Position numbers and translations under genes: made by a program. From positions 556,001-620,000 of the forward strand of contig CAUJNA010003024.1 in NCBI GenBank assembly GCA_963377175.1: 64,000 nucleotides of DNA. The letters run 5' to 3'. The stretch is from Effrenium voratum (Eukaryota; Sar; Dinophyceae; Suessiales; Symbiodiniaceae). Of the stretch, positions 27,750-39,893 are shown in pieces. A model generated the notes under the pieces. It saw nothing but the letters and a program-made list of their open reading frames with translations, was not told the DNA's origin and did not search any database. Numbering within the stretch: position 1 is the first letter of the stretch; each line of letters starts with the position of its first letter.

Positions 27750-29036
27750 GATGAACGTTAAAAAAACAAAAACAACGGATCTTGAAAGCATGGGATGAAC
27801 AAAAAACACAAATTTATCGACAACAAAACACACTTTTTCATCATTTTCGGTGTTGCTTCCCCCTTCGCCTTCCCCTTAGTGGGCCCCGTGATTCCCTCCT
27901 CCCCCCAGGAAAAATCCTGGCATCCGAACGGTAAATCCTCTGCGCATTCTTTACTATTGTTGTTTAAACAATTATCGACCTAATGGGATGTGTTTTTTGT
28001 TTATGTGATTTGCGCTATTCGTGTGGATGATGTTGTTTTTGGAATTGCTTTAACTATATTGTTTATGTAATTATGGTTTGGATAGAAATTATATTTTATA
28101 TATTGTAAAATTAAAATTAAAGTATTATGATATATAGATTGAATTGATTAATATATGAAATATAATCTGAAATTTAAATTGTAGAATTATTAAAAATATA
28201 TTATTTATATTTTGAATATTTTAGAATTCAGTTAATTTAATATATTTTATATTATTGAATTATGGAATATTTTAATGGAGGGTTGTTTATAAAGGATTTT
28301 TGAGGAGGTGTGTGTATGTATGTTTTGTTGGTTATATTATATAGGTTTATTAAATCGGTGGAAATTATACATTTTGTAATTGATTTTATGAAAAATTTAG
28401 ATAATAATAAGATTTGAGATTTACGATTGAATTCGGATAGTTGGGGTAAGATATGAATTGATATATTATAATAAATTAATTAGATTATTGTTGATTTTGA
28501 ACTGATTGAATGAACATTATTGTAATGAATAGATATAACTAACACAAATAATAATATTGTTAAAAAGATGATGATTTATTTTTTTATATTTATATTTATG
28601 TTATAGGAAATACTAAATTATAATCGAATGTATATTGGTAGAGCAAATGAGAAATATATTTTTAATTTGAATTCTATTAAATCGGATTTTATTTATAAAA
28701 TTCAATAAATATTGAGATATATTGGGAAACATATATATATATATATTAATTAGAAATATATATTTGAAATAATATATATTATAACAATATTTATTAAAAA
28801 TAATTTATTTTAATGTATTATATATTTTTGAATTATAATATAATTTAATATATTTATTTTAATATAACAATATAAATTATATTTAATTATTATATTTTAA
28901 AATTCTAAATTATTAACATTTAAATAATTATAAAGATTTAATTAAAATTTCGACAAACATTAATTTGTATATATGGTGGTTGATCTAAATTCCTTTGTCT
29001 CGAAACGGTTATTCTTCGCGAACAAAAAAATTATTT
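27750..29036. other. AT-rich island, left arm
   Basis: From about 27985 composition drops to roughly 20% GC. On the plus strand C is almost absent while G is common (for example 28261-28320 has no C). No ORF of note, no gene recognised. Confidence 0.6.
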
Positions 29037-29610
29037 TCGCGAATCTTTCGCGGATTCATCGCCATGCTCTTTTCATTTCTCGAGTCGGAGAATCGTAGCT
29101 TTTAAGTGCTAGCGTTGTAAACGAAATGATTGTAAAGTCGTAATTTTTCATCACAGGGGTAGTATATGACATGCACCGGCTGGAAAGTCGCAGCTTTTCG
29201 TTCGCCGTGCAGCTCCAGCTTGAAGTCGCAGCTTTCCAGTACCAAGCTAGAATACTGACTAGATCGGCGCGCAGACTATACCTCCCCTTGCAATCGAAGC
29301 CTGCGCTTTCGCGCGGGCTTTCGCGGAACTTTCGCGAAAAATCACCCATGTTTCAGAGCGGAAAGCCACCGACTAACACCCACAGACACACATACACAGG
29401 CTTGGAGCACTAACCAGCCAAGCAGGGTATCAAACTGTAGCCTCACCAGGCTTAATTAGCGCAACATCAACAAAGTGTTTTAATCAGAATAGAAGGAAGG
29501 CTCAGCAGAAAAGCTGAACGGTTCCACATATCATTGATTAACCAGAGTTACGCAAAATTTTCGCGAGAAAACAAGTTACTTTCGCAACTCCATCGCGAAT
29601 CTTTCGCGGA
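29037..29610. other. GC-richer core of the AT-rich island, bounded by an 18-bp direct repeat
   Basis: TCGCGAATCTTTCGCGGA occurs at 29037-29054 and 29593-29610. Between them the DNA is near-balanced, with other TTTCGCG words and a doubled AAGTCGCAGCTTT(T/C)C (about 29185 and 29224). Frames at 29056-29413 are open on both strands but have no recognisable domain. Confidence 0.45.
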
Positions 29611-29900
29611 GCTACCTCAACTAACACCGATGGTCACCGAATACTAAACTCCTTACAAGGACCTTTAGAACGACTCCCATATATATATATATAAATTAAT
29701 AATTATTTATCATTTAAGATAATGGGTATATATTAAGAAAAACAAAATCCATAATAAAAAAAAATAGAATAATTCTATTATATTTAAATAAAATCAAACA
29801 ATATATTATTAATATATATTGTTAGGATTTTGATTTGCCCGTTTGATAATCTAATAGAATTGTCGTCATATAGGACCGTAATTTTATCAGATTTCTTATT

Positions 29901-30527
29901 AAATATCCGGAGAATCGATGAATAATTATGAATGAATTAGATTAAAAGAAATTCGAGAAATATAAAATAAATCTATTTATTATTCTCGAAGTCTCGGAAA
30001 ATTCGAGAAACCAAATATAAAATACAATAATTGTTGTTTTATAAATTTCCGGAATATTTGAAAAATATGATTTGTCGAATTCCCTCAAAATCTGCGAAAA
30101 ATATACCTTAAATATCCGGAAAGTCGATAGATAATTATGAATGAATTGGATTAAAAGAAATTCGAGAAATATAAAATAAATCTATTTATTATTCTCGAAG
30201 TCCCGGAAAATTCGAGAAACCAAATATATAATACAATAATTGTTGTTTTATAAATTTCCGGAATATTTGAAAAATATTTTTTGTCGAATTCCCGCAAAAT
30301 CTGTGAAACATATACCTTAAATATCCGGAAAATCGATAGATAATTATGAATGAATTGGATTAAAAAAAAATCGAGAAATATAAAATAATTCTATTTATTA
30401 TTCTCGAAGTTCCGGAAAATTCGAGAAACCAAATATAAAACACAATAATTGTTGTTTTATAAATATCCGGAACATTTGTAAAATAAATTTTGTCGAATTC
30501 CCTCAAAATCTGCGAAACATGTGCCTG
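29901..30527. repeat. Tandem array, three copies of a 209-bp unit
   Basis: Units begin AAATATCCGGARAATCGATR at 29901, 30110 and 30319, exactly 209 bp apart, with about 90% or better identity by eye. Each contains ATTCTCGAAG...GGAAAATTCGAGAAACC, an inverted pair. Confidence 0.85.
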
Positions 30528-31146
30528 AATGGAATCGATTTTATGATTGTATTTGGTTTCGTAAGTTTATATATTTCCCAGACATTTCCAAATTTGTTTT
30601 GCTCGTCAAATTGAATTTCGGGCCGCTTAACACCAACAATCAACGATAATTCTATCGATATTTCTATAAAAATAAAAATAATAGTAATATCTAAATAAAA
30701 TGCAATAAAATTGGTTCTTCCAAAATTATATTATATTATAATTTATTAAATATTTATTTAGAATCAAACATAAATATATTTATATTGTTTAATTAAAAAC
30801 CAAATTACAAATCAAAAACATATTTCACAATTAAATTATAATAAATAACAATAATAAATAATATTAAAACCATATATATATATATATGGTTGCTTTTATA
30901 TTATTTTATTAAATTATAAAAATATAATTATATCTCCTTATTAATAAAAAATCACAAAACCACATTATATAGTTTTACCAAAATTACCGAATTCAACATA
31001 AACATATCAATAAACATTTAGAATCATTTCCAATATATTATAATTATCAAATAACATAAATCCAAATTCGGCATAACACTATCAATAAAGGTAAATATAA
31101 ATAATTCTGAGTTCAATATCAGTAAATAAAATGAATCTAAATAATT
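30528..31146. other. AT-rich island, right arm, no gene
   Basis: Extremely AT-rich and now depleted of G rather than C on the plus strand. Nothing coding recognised. Confidence 0.5.
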
Positions 31147-31590
31147 ATGAATGAGTGAGTGTGAGTGTAAATGAGTGAGTAGAAGTGAGAATGAGTGAGT
31201 GTGAGTGTGAGTGTGAGGGGAGTGTAAGTATGAGTGTGAGTGTGAGTGAGTATAAGTGTGAGTGAGTATAAGTGTGAGTGTGAGTGTGAGTGTGAATATG
31301 AGTGTGAGAGTGTGAGTGTGTTAGAGTAGTGTGTTGGAGTGTGTTAGAGTGTGGAGTGGGTTGGAGTGTGTTGGAGTGTGTTAAAGTAGGTTGGAGTGGA
31401 TTAGAATGGGTGGAGTGGGAGTAAGAATGTGTGTGAGAGTGTGAATAAGAATAGGAATAATAATGTGAGTAAGAGTGAGACTATGAATGTGAGTAAGAGT
31501 ATGAGTAAGAGTGTAGGTAAGAGTATGAGTAAGAATGTAAATAAAATTGTGAGTAAGAGTATGAGTAAGAATGTGTGAGTAAGAATATGG
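31147..31590. repeat. GAGTGT/GAGTAA satellite
   Basis: Irregular repeats of GTGAGT, GTTGGAGT and GAGTAA, G-rich on the plus strand between G-poor neighbours. Confidence 0.85.
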
Positions 31591-33184
31591 TTCTTATGTT
31601 TAAATTCGTTATTAACTTAAACACTACCATAAATCCCTCTATTCTCGGCATTCAAGAATTTATGTTAAACGATTTTGCCGATAAATTAGTTCTTTTAATT
31701 ACAAAATCATTAATAATATTATGGACCTTAATTTTCTTTTATTTTAATATTATTACTTATGCGATTTATAATAATTCGTATTTTATTATTAAACGCCTTT
31801 ATCCTCATAATATCGGCTTCGCTAATTAGTCGGCCCACATTATACACCGCTATGTTCTTAACCTCTTCAATTATGCCGTCATACGTTTTCTATCCATTTA
31901 AGATCTAACCCGTTAAAACATCATATATAACATTAATTGGACTATAGGAACGGGGTTACAACATATAACTCCACTTAAAACAATTTTTAATTATTTACCT
32001 ATGCCCTATATCTAATGCTATATACTCCAAGATTCGCAACATCACAATTCGTCAAATTTTCTCCCAAATCACACATCACTTCCATCATGCATCGACAAGT
32101 CCTGTCAATTTCTTTCTCAGCACCCCTCTTATATCCTCTCTACGCATTACCACTTTAACCAACAACCATAAGAGGAACGTGACCTTGGTTAGCAATTCCG
32201 GCCTCATTCATAACACGCTCTCTCGCCTGCGGTAACTCTATCCGATCTGGGCTCCTAGGATCCCAAAGGCCGTTACGGCTGAATAAAGATCCCACCCCCT
32301 TTTGAGTTCTTGCTCGCAGGCTCCTCGACAGACAATCTCATATCATCCCTTTGAACCTAGCCTTTCCTGCCAATCGTCTCATGTTTTATGCTCTTTTTAT
32401 ATCCTCCTTACGGCTCTATCGGTCTTGAATCACGCTTCAACTCTCTAATCCTTTTAGCAGACATGTTTTGTGCTCCAACACCTAATTCTTCCACAACATT
32501 GAATTTCACCTCCTAAGGTTTAGTGTTCTCGTAGACCCGACACATCGGTCTAGAAGCCGATGTGTTGTCCGTCTTAGGATAAGAATCAGCTCGAGCCGCC
32601 GCATCCAAGAATTCAACATACCTCTTGTAACATGCCTTGCTGTGCCACAAGCCTTATCTTAAATCTTTCTTCCTAATTCCTTCATATGCAAAATCATCTT
32701 TTGTCAAAGCCTTCTCGTTAAGCCATATTTTGGGAGGTCCTAAAGCTAGTACATTCACACTAGGCTTTAGTATCCTAACCTGTTTTTCTTCCTTCCTTTC
32801 CGAACCAATCCTAAGAGCTCTCAAAAACGTTCCACAAAGCCATATTCCAAACAACAAAAGAATAATAGGTGTAATCCCTGTTACCACAAACTCATATAAC
32901 AACATATCACCACCTTCACACACCTCACCTAACACATGCGCTGCAAGTGACTCACGCTCAAGGCCCAAGAACACCTAAGACGAACCGCGATGTGTTCAGA
33001 CTCTTTTGCTAGATCATTTCAAAGACCTCGGCATATACCATCATGCCGAACATGCATTTAGGCACCTCAAAGGCATATTTACCAGTATTCACTTCAAGCG
33101 ACAACTTAATTGAACCATGCGCCATGGCAAAACGATTACACACATACACACATATACGTAAACAGCAAGCTCAGTACACCTTCC
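31591..33184 (-). pseudogene. Decayed downstream part of the retrotransposon
   Basis: Minus-strand sequence downstream of the integrase-like frame. It is G-rich on the minus strand and broken by many stops. A short frame at 32654-32974 has a hydrophobic stretch (GITPIILLLFGIWLCG). Reverse transcriptase and RNase H would be expected here, but I cannot show their motifs; the position is the main argument. Confidence 0.3.
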
Positions 33185-33793
33185 TCAAACCCTAACATTA
33201 ACGTCTTCTCCATTCAAGTCAGACCTAATTCTGCCCACCAACTCATATCTCTTCCGAATAGCACTCCCCGCACTCCCCACCACTTCGTGTCCTTGCGGCG
33301 GCGCGCGCTCAACCCGAAACAAGAAATCAGTAATCGATCCACTGACTAACCGACCAACCTGTTTCTCTGCATCTATCTTTACCACGATGCTAGTCGTTCC
33401 TATGATCAAATTCCCATCAACCACCACTGCACCAATGCACTGGCTTGCAAACTCCATCATTACCAGCACCTTGCCTAACCCAACAATCTCATCTTTCACG
33501 ACCTCACCCGTGGTTGAGAAGAACATGAATGCAGCCTCCATTGCAATCTCCAATTTCCCTACTTCTCTTCGCCTATGTTGGACGACACTCCTATTCATCA
33601 CGCAGTGCCTGCACTTGGGATAGTATGGCACATGTCCCTGCATGCGATGCTCGAACATCTCTTGGTCCAGAGTCGGACACAAAAAAATGCCATGCGCCGC
33701 AGCATCCCAAATCATGGCTATCTGCAACCCATTGTCAGCCCCAGCATAATCATGACATGGAGTCAAGTGAATCCAAGACAATCCAAGACACAC
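33185..33793 (-). pseudogene. Copia-like retrotransposon integrase region, degenerate
   Basis: The 202-codon frame contains EHRMQGHVPYYPKCRHC (H-x4-H-x6-C-x2-C), the zinc-binding GAG-pre-integrase pattern, followed by HRRREVGKLEIAM, where an HRRR-x-G/E segment precedes the integrase core in copia-like elements I recall from dinoflagellates. The first catalytic Asp of the DDE triad is not evident, so the copy is probably inactive. On either side the frame breaks; gag lies about 0.9 kb upstream on the same strand. The encoded enzyme would splice retroelement cDNA into chromosomes. Confidence 0.5.
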
Positions 33794-34430
33794 CGCCGCC
33801 GTATATCACAACATCATATTTAAAAGTCGAACCCTTCTCGCTCAAGAGCGTAGTTAACAGGATGTCGTGCCGAGTGTTCCCAATCAAGCATACAAATATT
33901 GCCTTCAACATTGTTTCATGCAAACGGTCCCTAAGCCTCAAATTCACCCAAACCTGACCTACACATGACATATCAACCGATGTTCCATTCGCAGCCACAA
34001 ACACCTATTTCACTGTTATTAGGTCTTTCACAGAATGCTTATTCAAATGTTCTTTGGACAGGACGAATACGCTCGCACCAGGGTTCAGCAACCAATGATA
34101 TCAGTAACGGCGATAACTGCAAGTACGCCTCGCCATCCCAGTTCGGTTCGTCGATTCCGGCTTCCTCGGCGTCCTGCATCCAAACATGCTCTCATTCTTG
34201 TTGCTCGACATTGTTATTATATCGCCAAACATCATTACCTCCTTCGTCCAGGAGTTCATGCATTTTACCTTTCTTGCCTTGTCCATGAGCCTTGTTTCCC
34301 TTCTTGCCTTTTTGAGAAGCGCCTTTTAACAAGCTATCCTTGGACGTCTTCTTTCCATCGCTTTTGCAATGCTTTCGAGGGAACTTTGGATTAAGGCGAT
34401 GCTATCATTGCCTAACTTGCCTTTTCCAAG

Positions 34431-34464
34431 GCATCTCGTGGAGATATAGCCTATTCCACCACAC
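34431..34464 (-). pseudogene. Mutated gag zinc knuckle
   Basis: Minus strand encodes YFRCGGIGYISTRC. A CCHC knuckle (C-x2-C-x4-H-x4-C) would need Cys at the first Tyr and His at the second Tyr. Each is one transition away. It lies between the gag-like and integrase-like frames, as expected. Confidence 0.5.
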
Positions 34465-34670
34465 CTAAAATATTTTATTGCCCCAGTCATTCACAGTTCG
34501 CCATGTCATACGACGCCTTACCACATCTGCCGCACTCCGCACTTTAACTTCAAAGCATTCACCTCTTCACTCCACACATCATACATTTAAGGCATACATA
34601 TCCACGCCATGCTGCGCCTTCAGGTCTGTTATAACACGGTACTCTCTCTCCCACTGCAAACTCGCTCCTC

Positions 34671-35120
34671 TCATATCATTAAATGAGTTACTTGTAACGT
34701 GTACTCCCGAGCCTTGTTAGGAAGAGACTTCAACAACAACCTCACCATATCACCTTCCATGATCCCAAGACCTGATGAGGCGAACCCATCAGGCAAGGTG
34801 ACAAGCATCCGGTGGTATCGGGAACGATCAAGCTCAAGCTTCCTCACCGTGTCAGCCACAACCATCGTACTGGTCAACTCAGAACCAAATGCCGTGTAAG
34901 ACCTTCTAACCATTGAGGTCCTAATGGCCACCGCATCATTCCGCGACCTCAATGAGAACTCCTTGGCCAACCGTCTCAACAACTCAAAGCCACAACGGTT
35001 CGGCAAGCCGCTCTTGGTGAAGTGCTCGGTCTCCATGAATGCGGCAATTAACAAGCTAATCCAACCATGGTCAACAAACGTCGCCTTCAAGATTGCAAAC
35101 AATCTCGACAACCTCGACAA
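34671..35120 (-). pseudogene. Retrotransposon gag-like frame, 149 codons
   Basis: Reads GFELLRRLAKEFSLRSRNDA, then VADTVRKLELDRSRYHRML and MVRLLLKSLPNKAREY. The order of an E-F-S-x-R-S-R helix, a conserved R-Y helix and an L-L-x-S-L-P-x-x-x-R-E/F-Y helix is the pattern of copia-type gag (UBN2-like) as I recall it from algal and dinoflagellate elements. Gag forms the virus-like particle around the element's RNA. The frame lacks an intact link to the zinc knuckle downstream. Upstream (to about 36100) the minus strand encodes Gly/Gln/Met-rich fragments that fit the gag leader. Confidence 0.5.
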
Positions 35121-36120
35121 CTAACCCTAATCCATGGTCGCAGACAAGATCTCACTTTGGCACTTCACTACCCACTCAATCTCATGACCAAACACCAAGC
35201 TTGCCTAAGACGCCCACTGCGACAGCTTTATAACATACTCACTAAATCCCAAAATTTCCATTTGTTTTATCTTCCACAACTCCACCTTTGGTGTCGGAGC
35301 CGCAGTGATCCATTTCTCTGTCTTGGAAAACACACCCAAGGCGCCGCCTCCATCAGGCGACTCCATAGTTCCAGCTGGTGCTCCCATGCCAAAGACTCCT
35401 TGTCGTGGTATCGCACCAAGTCCAGGCGCCGCTACGTTAGCACAAAAACTTCCAAAGTTGCCAAAAGTTGCATTTCCTACGCTTCCTTACATTGTTCCCG
35501 TGCCGTGCCAAGGAACCCACATGCTGCTACTGTTGCTCTTGGCCCATTCCCTCGGTTCATCGGGGAGGTGGGGGCAAACATAGACTAACTCGGTCTGTTG
35601 AGTACTCCATAACCCTGCAAAAACCTAGAAGATTCGACATGACCTGTTGCATGAGAACAGCTTGGTTGGGATTCACATATGTCATCATTTATCCTACCAA
35701 CTGCAAAATGTTCTATGCGGAAAGATTCTGCTGTCTGTTAAATCCGCCGACCCCATCTAGATGCTGTTGTGCAAAAGGCATTCCAAAGTTACCCATGCTG
35801 CTGTTGCTGGTTCGAAACAAACCTCCTGGCGAGCCCATTGGCTCTGCTATTAGTCTGCCCATTCCTAGTGGCCCAAAAATTCTCATTGATGCTGATTGGC
35901 CTGGGACGCTAGGATGTTTCTCACTCTCTCTTCTACCAACCTCTGCTGGTCTGTTTGTTGCTGAGCTAAATACGTGGCCCATAGGTCTGCTTGACCCTGC
36001 TGCGGCATTCCTCCGCCAAGATTACTTGCTGCTGTTGATGCTGCTGCTGCGACTGCTTATCCCTGAGTTGTGTTTTCTTGTTGCTGGACCGCCGACGCTA
36101 GTGTCACTATCTACCTGAGA
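35121..36120 (-). pseudogene. Probable 5' part of the retrotransposon gag region
   Basis: Open fragments such as 35713-35982 on the minus strand encode PLGMGRLIAEPMGSPGGLF and similar Gly/Pro/Met/Gln-rich sequence, typical of a disordered gag N-terminus. Frames are interrupted. No long terminal repeat was identified by eye. Confidence 0.35.
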
Positions 36121-36589
36121 CATGTTACAGCAGCGCTCCGCTACCACACGGATTATCGACACCAATCGACAATAACACGCAACCTTGACACCTCCAAGCC
36201 TCAGCACAGCACTCAAGCATGCAAAAGTCAAAAGGCTCACTTTGTTTTCCAGGCCACACGATGCACAGAGTCACGTGTTCATATCTCCTCTTGCTACCAA
36301 CCCTTATACGACTTGAGCCAAGGTTAATAATATGTCAGTATGTCCAAAAATGTTATCATGTTACAACGCAGACATGAAATCAATGCATTATTATCTAATT
36401 GCAAAAGTTCTACACGTCGTGCAAACTCGTCACTCATTAAATAGGCTCGTTTAATCTTTACAAAACTACATCCCTCCTCAAAACATCATTGTAAAATGAT
36501 AGCTGCCATCACAGCTTCATCATGGATCCAGTGTAATTTTCCAGAGTGGGGTGTGGGGTGTTAGGTGTGGGTGTGGTTGTGGTTGGGTA

Positions 36590-36790
36590 GTGTGGTGTGT
36601 GTGTGTGAGTGAGTGAGTGAGTGAGGGAAATCAGTGAGTAAGTGAATTAATGAGTGAATGAATGAGTGGAAGGAAGGAGGGAGGGAGGGAGGGAGTGAGT
36701 CAGTGAGTCAGTGAGTCAGTGAATGAGTCAGTGAGTTAGTGAATGAGTCAGTAAGTGATAGTGAGCGAGTTAAGTTAAATTGAGTTAAAT
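36590..36790. repeat. GAGTGA/GTCAGTGA satellite
   Basis: GTGAGTGAGTGAGTGAG, then GAGTCAGTGAGTCAGTGA and AAGTTGAGTT units; similar in style to 31147-31590. Confidence 0.85.
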
Positions 36791-37400
36791 TAAGTTGAGT
36801 AAGTTGAGTTAAGTTGAGTTAAAGTTGAAATGAGTGGAATGAATGTGTAAGTAAGTGAAAAAAATGAGTGATAAAATAAATAAAAAAGCGAATAAATAAA
36901 AAAGCAGGCGACAAAAAGTATAAATGTATAGTGGTAAAAAAAACATATATAAATGTATAGTGGTAAAAAAAAACATATATAATACAAGGAACAAATATCA
37001 CCTCATCAACAAATATATCCAAAAACGACCACAACTCCATCAAACACAACATAACAAATCAATTTTATAACATAATAATTCTTGTATAAATCAATCAATA
37101 TATACACCCTAAATAAGAATCAATCCATTTCAAATCAAATACCGTTTTCCATATTACAACCAATACTTTCCCGAACCAAGTGTTCATATCCTATATTACA
37201 TAAGGTTTATTGATAACCATAATCATAATTTAAAGTAAAACAAGAAAAAAACAACATGCAATACATATTTCCAAATAGAAATAAATATATAAAGGGATCA
37301 TCATGCCAATATAAGGAATTATTCCCATGTATGTCCAATTATACAAGCTTCAATGTTTGTCTTTATTTGTAGGTGATTAAGTCCCATTCATATATGATCT
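36791..37400. other. AT-rich island, right edge
   Basis: AT-rich, with a doubled TATAAATGTATAGTGGTAAA motif (36920 and 36950). No gene. Composition returns to host type near 37400. Confidence 0.45.
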
Positions 37401-37454
37401 CATTTTTCCATCTGTTGAGTAGTCCCCGCATTCCAACGCCCATATATTTCATGG

Positions 37455-37560
37455 GCGTTGTCCTCACCCCCGTTCGTGGAACCAGCCACGCCTCTTTAGA
37501 ATACGACGCTCACTGCGCTTGCGAGCTACTCGAATTTCTCATCGTGCCTGAGCTGCAAGG
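37455..37560 (+). CDS. Possible exon, product unknown
   Basis: Plus frame reads VVLTPVRGTSHASLEYDAHC then ACELLEFLIVPELQ, protein-like and just beyond the AT-rich island. No clear splice sites or family. Confidence 0.25.
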
Positions 37561-37600
37561 CTGTTTCAAAACCCTTTGGGGGGCCAATACTGCACTAGCT

Positions 37601-37690
37601 TGGTTGCTGCTGATCCCTCTGCGAAAAGTTTAACTTTTTGTGGGTGGTGGAAAACACTTTGATTTCCAAAAAAATTAAAGTCTAAAGATC
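37601..37690 (-). repeat. Family E repeat, inverted copy
   Basis: TTGCTGCTGATCCCTCTGCG, AAAAGTTTAACTTTTTG and AAAGTCTAAAGATCC. Confidence 0.55.
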
Positions 37691-38340
37691 CAACCCAATA
37701 GCAGTCAATCTAGCATGGACCAAATGGAAACGAATACTCAACTAGCGATTTTCGCCACCGACCTCTCTTCCAGTCTTAGCCGAACCCCAGCCCTCAGTCA
37801 CCAAGCGCTACTTGTTGGAAAAGAAGAGTAAGCTGCGGCTCCCTTTCAAATTCCTTAGCAACGGGCTTGGCCTGATTTGTTCAAACTAAATGCTTTGCTT
37901 AAGCACTTCCTGGAACACTTGTTGGCTGACCTCGCCACACCGGCAAAAATAAAAAAAGACTTGACATCCTGAATCTGGAACTCGGGGGGGGGGGTGGGGG
38001 GGGCGCGGCCTTTGTGCATTCCGGCTTTAAAACAGTCCTGGTGAACATTGCAGGACCCACGACACCCAAAACAAAATTGCAATTGCAACCTGTTGTGAAT
38101 CAAGATCTTCCAAGGCACTGGACTCATTTGCCCAAAGGACTCAGAAATTAAAGGTTGACCTTTTCGTTCCGTGACTGAAAATGGGAACCTAAATCAGGGA
38201 AACCAACAAGTTCCAACAAGTTAAAAGGTCGATTCGCTTTGAACAAGCGAGTGAATGATCTTTTTCAGGATGCCGTTGGCCAACAAGGGGAGGGTTGTCA
38301 GAAAGCTGACCGCCTTCGCCGCCTGCTAAGCCATATCATA

Positions 38341-38473
38341 GCTGTGGATGGACAAAAACCTGCACCACCCAAGAAACCATGGGGAACCATTGTTTGTTGG
38401 TATCTACAGGGGAACCGAATCATTGGCAAGGTTTCTTAGGTGGTGCGAAATGGATTTCGTCCATCCACAGTAG
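38341..38473. repeat. Family B foldback element copy 3
   Basis: GCTGTGGATGGACAAAAACC, CATGGGGAACCATTGTTTG, GGTATCTACAGGGGAA and GATTTCGTCCATCCACAGTA. Confidence 0.8.
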
Positions 38474-38758
38474 CTGTTGCTGATCCTGGCGATTTCTTTG
38501 TTTCCAGCATATAGTCGTCTGATGGTTCAGGAGGGGCTTCCCATCAAATCCAAACCAACTACGGGCAACCTGAAGTTTTGGAATCAACCCCCCTCCAAAA
38601 GCTAAAACACAGGCTGTCCCGCCATTTGATAGCTGTTGGGATCATGGTGATTTGATTGTGTCCATCACATTTTGGAATCAACCCCCCCTCCAAACACGAA
38701 AGCCACATGCCGGCATTTTGGGACCTCCAACTTTGACTCGGGATCAACCCGCCGGCAG

Positions 38759-38840
38759 AAAAAAACCTCCGGCCGAATCATTCCGGTGGAAGCCGAGGAG
38801 CTTTCCGGTGACCTTCCTGTGCACGAATTCCATGCACCTG
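38759..38840 (+). CDS. Candidate exon with good splice sites, product unknown
   Basis: Acceptor CCGCCGGCAG, donor CACCTG|GTGAGAG. The frame between reads SGRIIPVEAEELSGDLPVHE then FHAP. Length 82 bp. No family recognised. Confidence 0.4.
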
Positions 38841-38895
38841 GTGAGAGCCCTTGCTGGAAACGATCACCCAACATCAATGGCTCAATATACCTCTC

Positions 38896-38980
38896 TCTCT
38901 ATATATATATATATATGTATATACATTATATCTATATATATATACATATACATATTATATATCTCTATGAATATATAATA
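38896..38980. repeat. (TA)n microsatellite
   Basis: Interrupted AT/GTAT dinucleotide tract. Confidence 0.9.
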
Positions 38981-39679
38981 TGAACCCCTAGTATGAACCC
39001 CTAGGTGAGTTGATTAACCGATAGTTATACGGTAGTTGCGGTGTCGAAAAAGGGCCTGGATTCATGTATGGATGTATACAATCAGCCTTTGACCAAAGGG
39101 TTCAGGGGTTTGATTCCGTCATGTTGCAAATGTAGCACGATTTTCTGTCACTCCTCTTTGGGTGGGTGACATCCACATCAACCCAAAAGGAACTCGCCCT
39201 AATCTGGCTGACAAGGTGATGTTTACACCAACGCAAAGAGGCAGGCAATACTGGAGAACCTTGCATAATGGCAGCCACAGGAGCAGTAAACCTCTAGGTT
39301 AATCCAAATACGCGTGTCCCGCCCAGTTTCTCACTTTTGCGGGCACCCCCCTGTTCATCGATGGGTTTAGGTATGCAATTGATGTTGTTGGCCAGCACTA
39401 CGGTCGACAAATACCAGTGCACAAACAAGGCTTTGCTGTGGTGTAAACATCGCCTGGTCTGATTGAGTCATTGAGTCATAATCAAACCATTTGGGATTAA
39501 GACGGTGTACCCAAAAAAAAGTAAAACAATCACAAAGGCCGCTGCACTCATTTCTGGTTGGAACTATCCACTACCAACCTTCATCTGCCCGGGTTTTGCA
39601 ACAACCCTCAGACGCCTTCCAACACTCTCAAACAGAAGTGGGTAAGGCACCTTGCGCTTTCAGGTGAGTCAGGCCATTC

Positions 39680-39893
39680 CTAACATTGGATCCTAGAAGT
39701 CGCAACGTCCCGAGGCGATTTGGATCGAGTTCTCCCAGCTTGTGGCGATTGTAACCCACGAGTGTTCGCGGCTTCGGACGGCCTGATGAAGAGAAGGGCC
39801 GCGATGAAGACGATGGCAAGGCTGCCGCAGGCGATGAGAATCACCAAGAAGCCTACCGCGAACGAAACAAATCGGGCCTTCAGAATGAGATTG
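39680..39893 (-). CDS. Candidate last exon encoding a transmembrane helix
   Basis: A minus frame with no ATG reads LILKARFVSFAVGFLVILIA, continues CGSLAIVFIAALLFI and then RPSEAANTRG, ending at a TAG (39682-39680). The roughly 28-residue hydrophobic run flanked by basic residues is a clear membrane helix. A short duplication of CATTCTGAAGGCCCGA lies just upstream (39872-39920). Because it is open to a stop codon, it may be the C-terminal exon of a membrane protein. Family not recognised. Confidence 0.35.

Noticed and set aside
31575..31829. 84-codon hydrophobic plus-strand frame
   Set aside because: AT-rich antisense of the decayed retrotransposon; hydrophobicity is what such composition gives.
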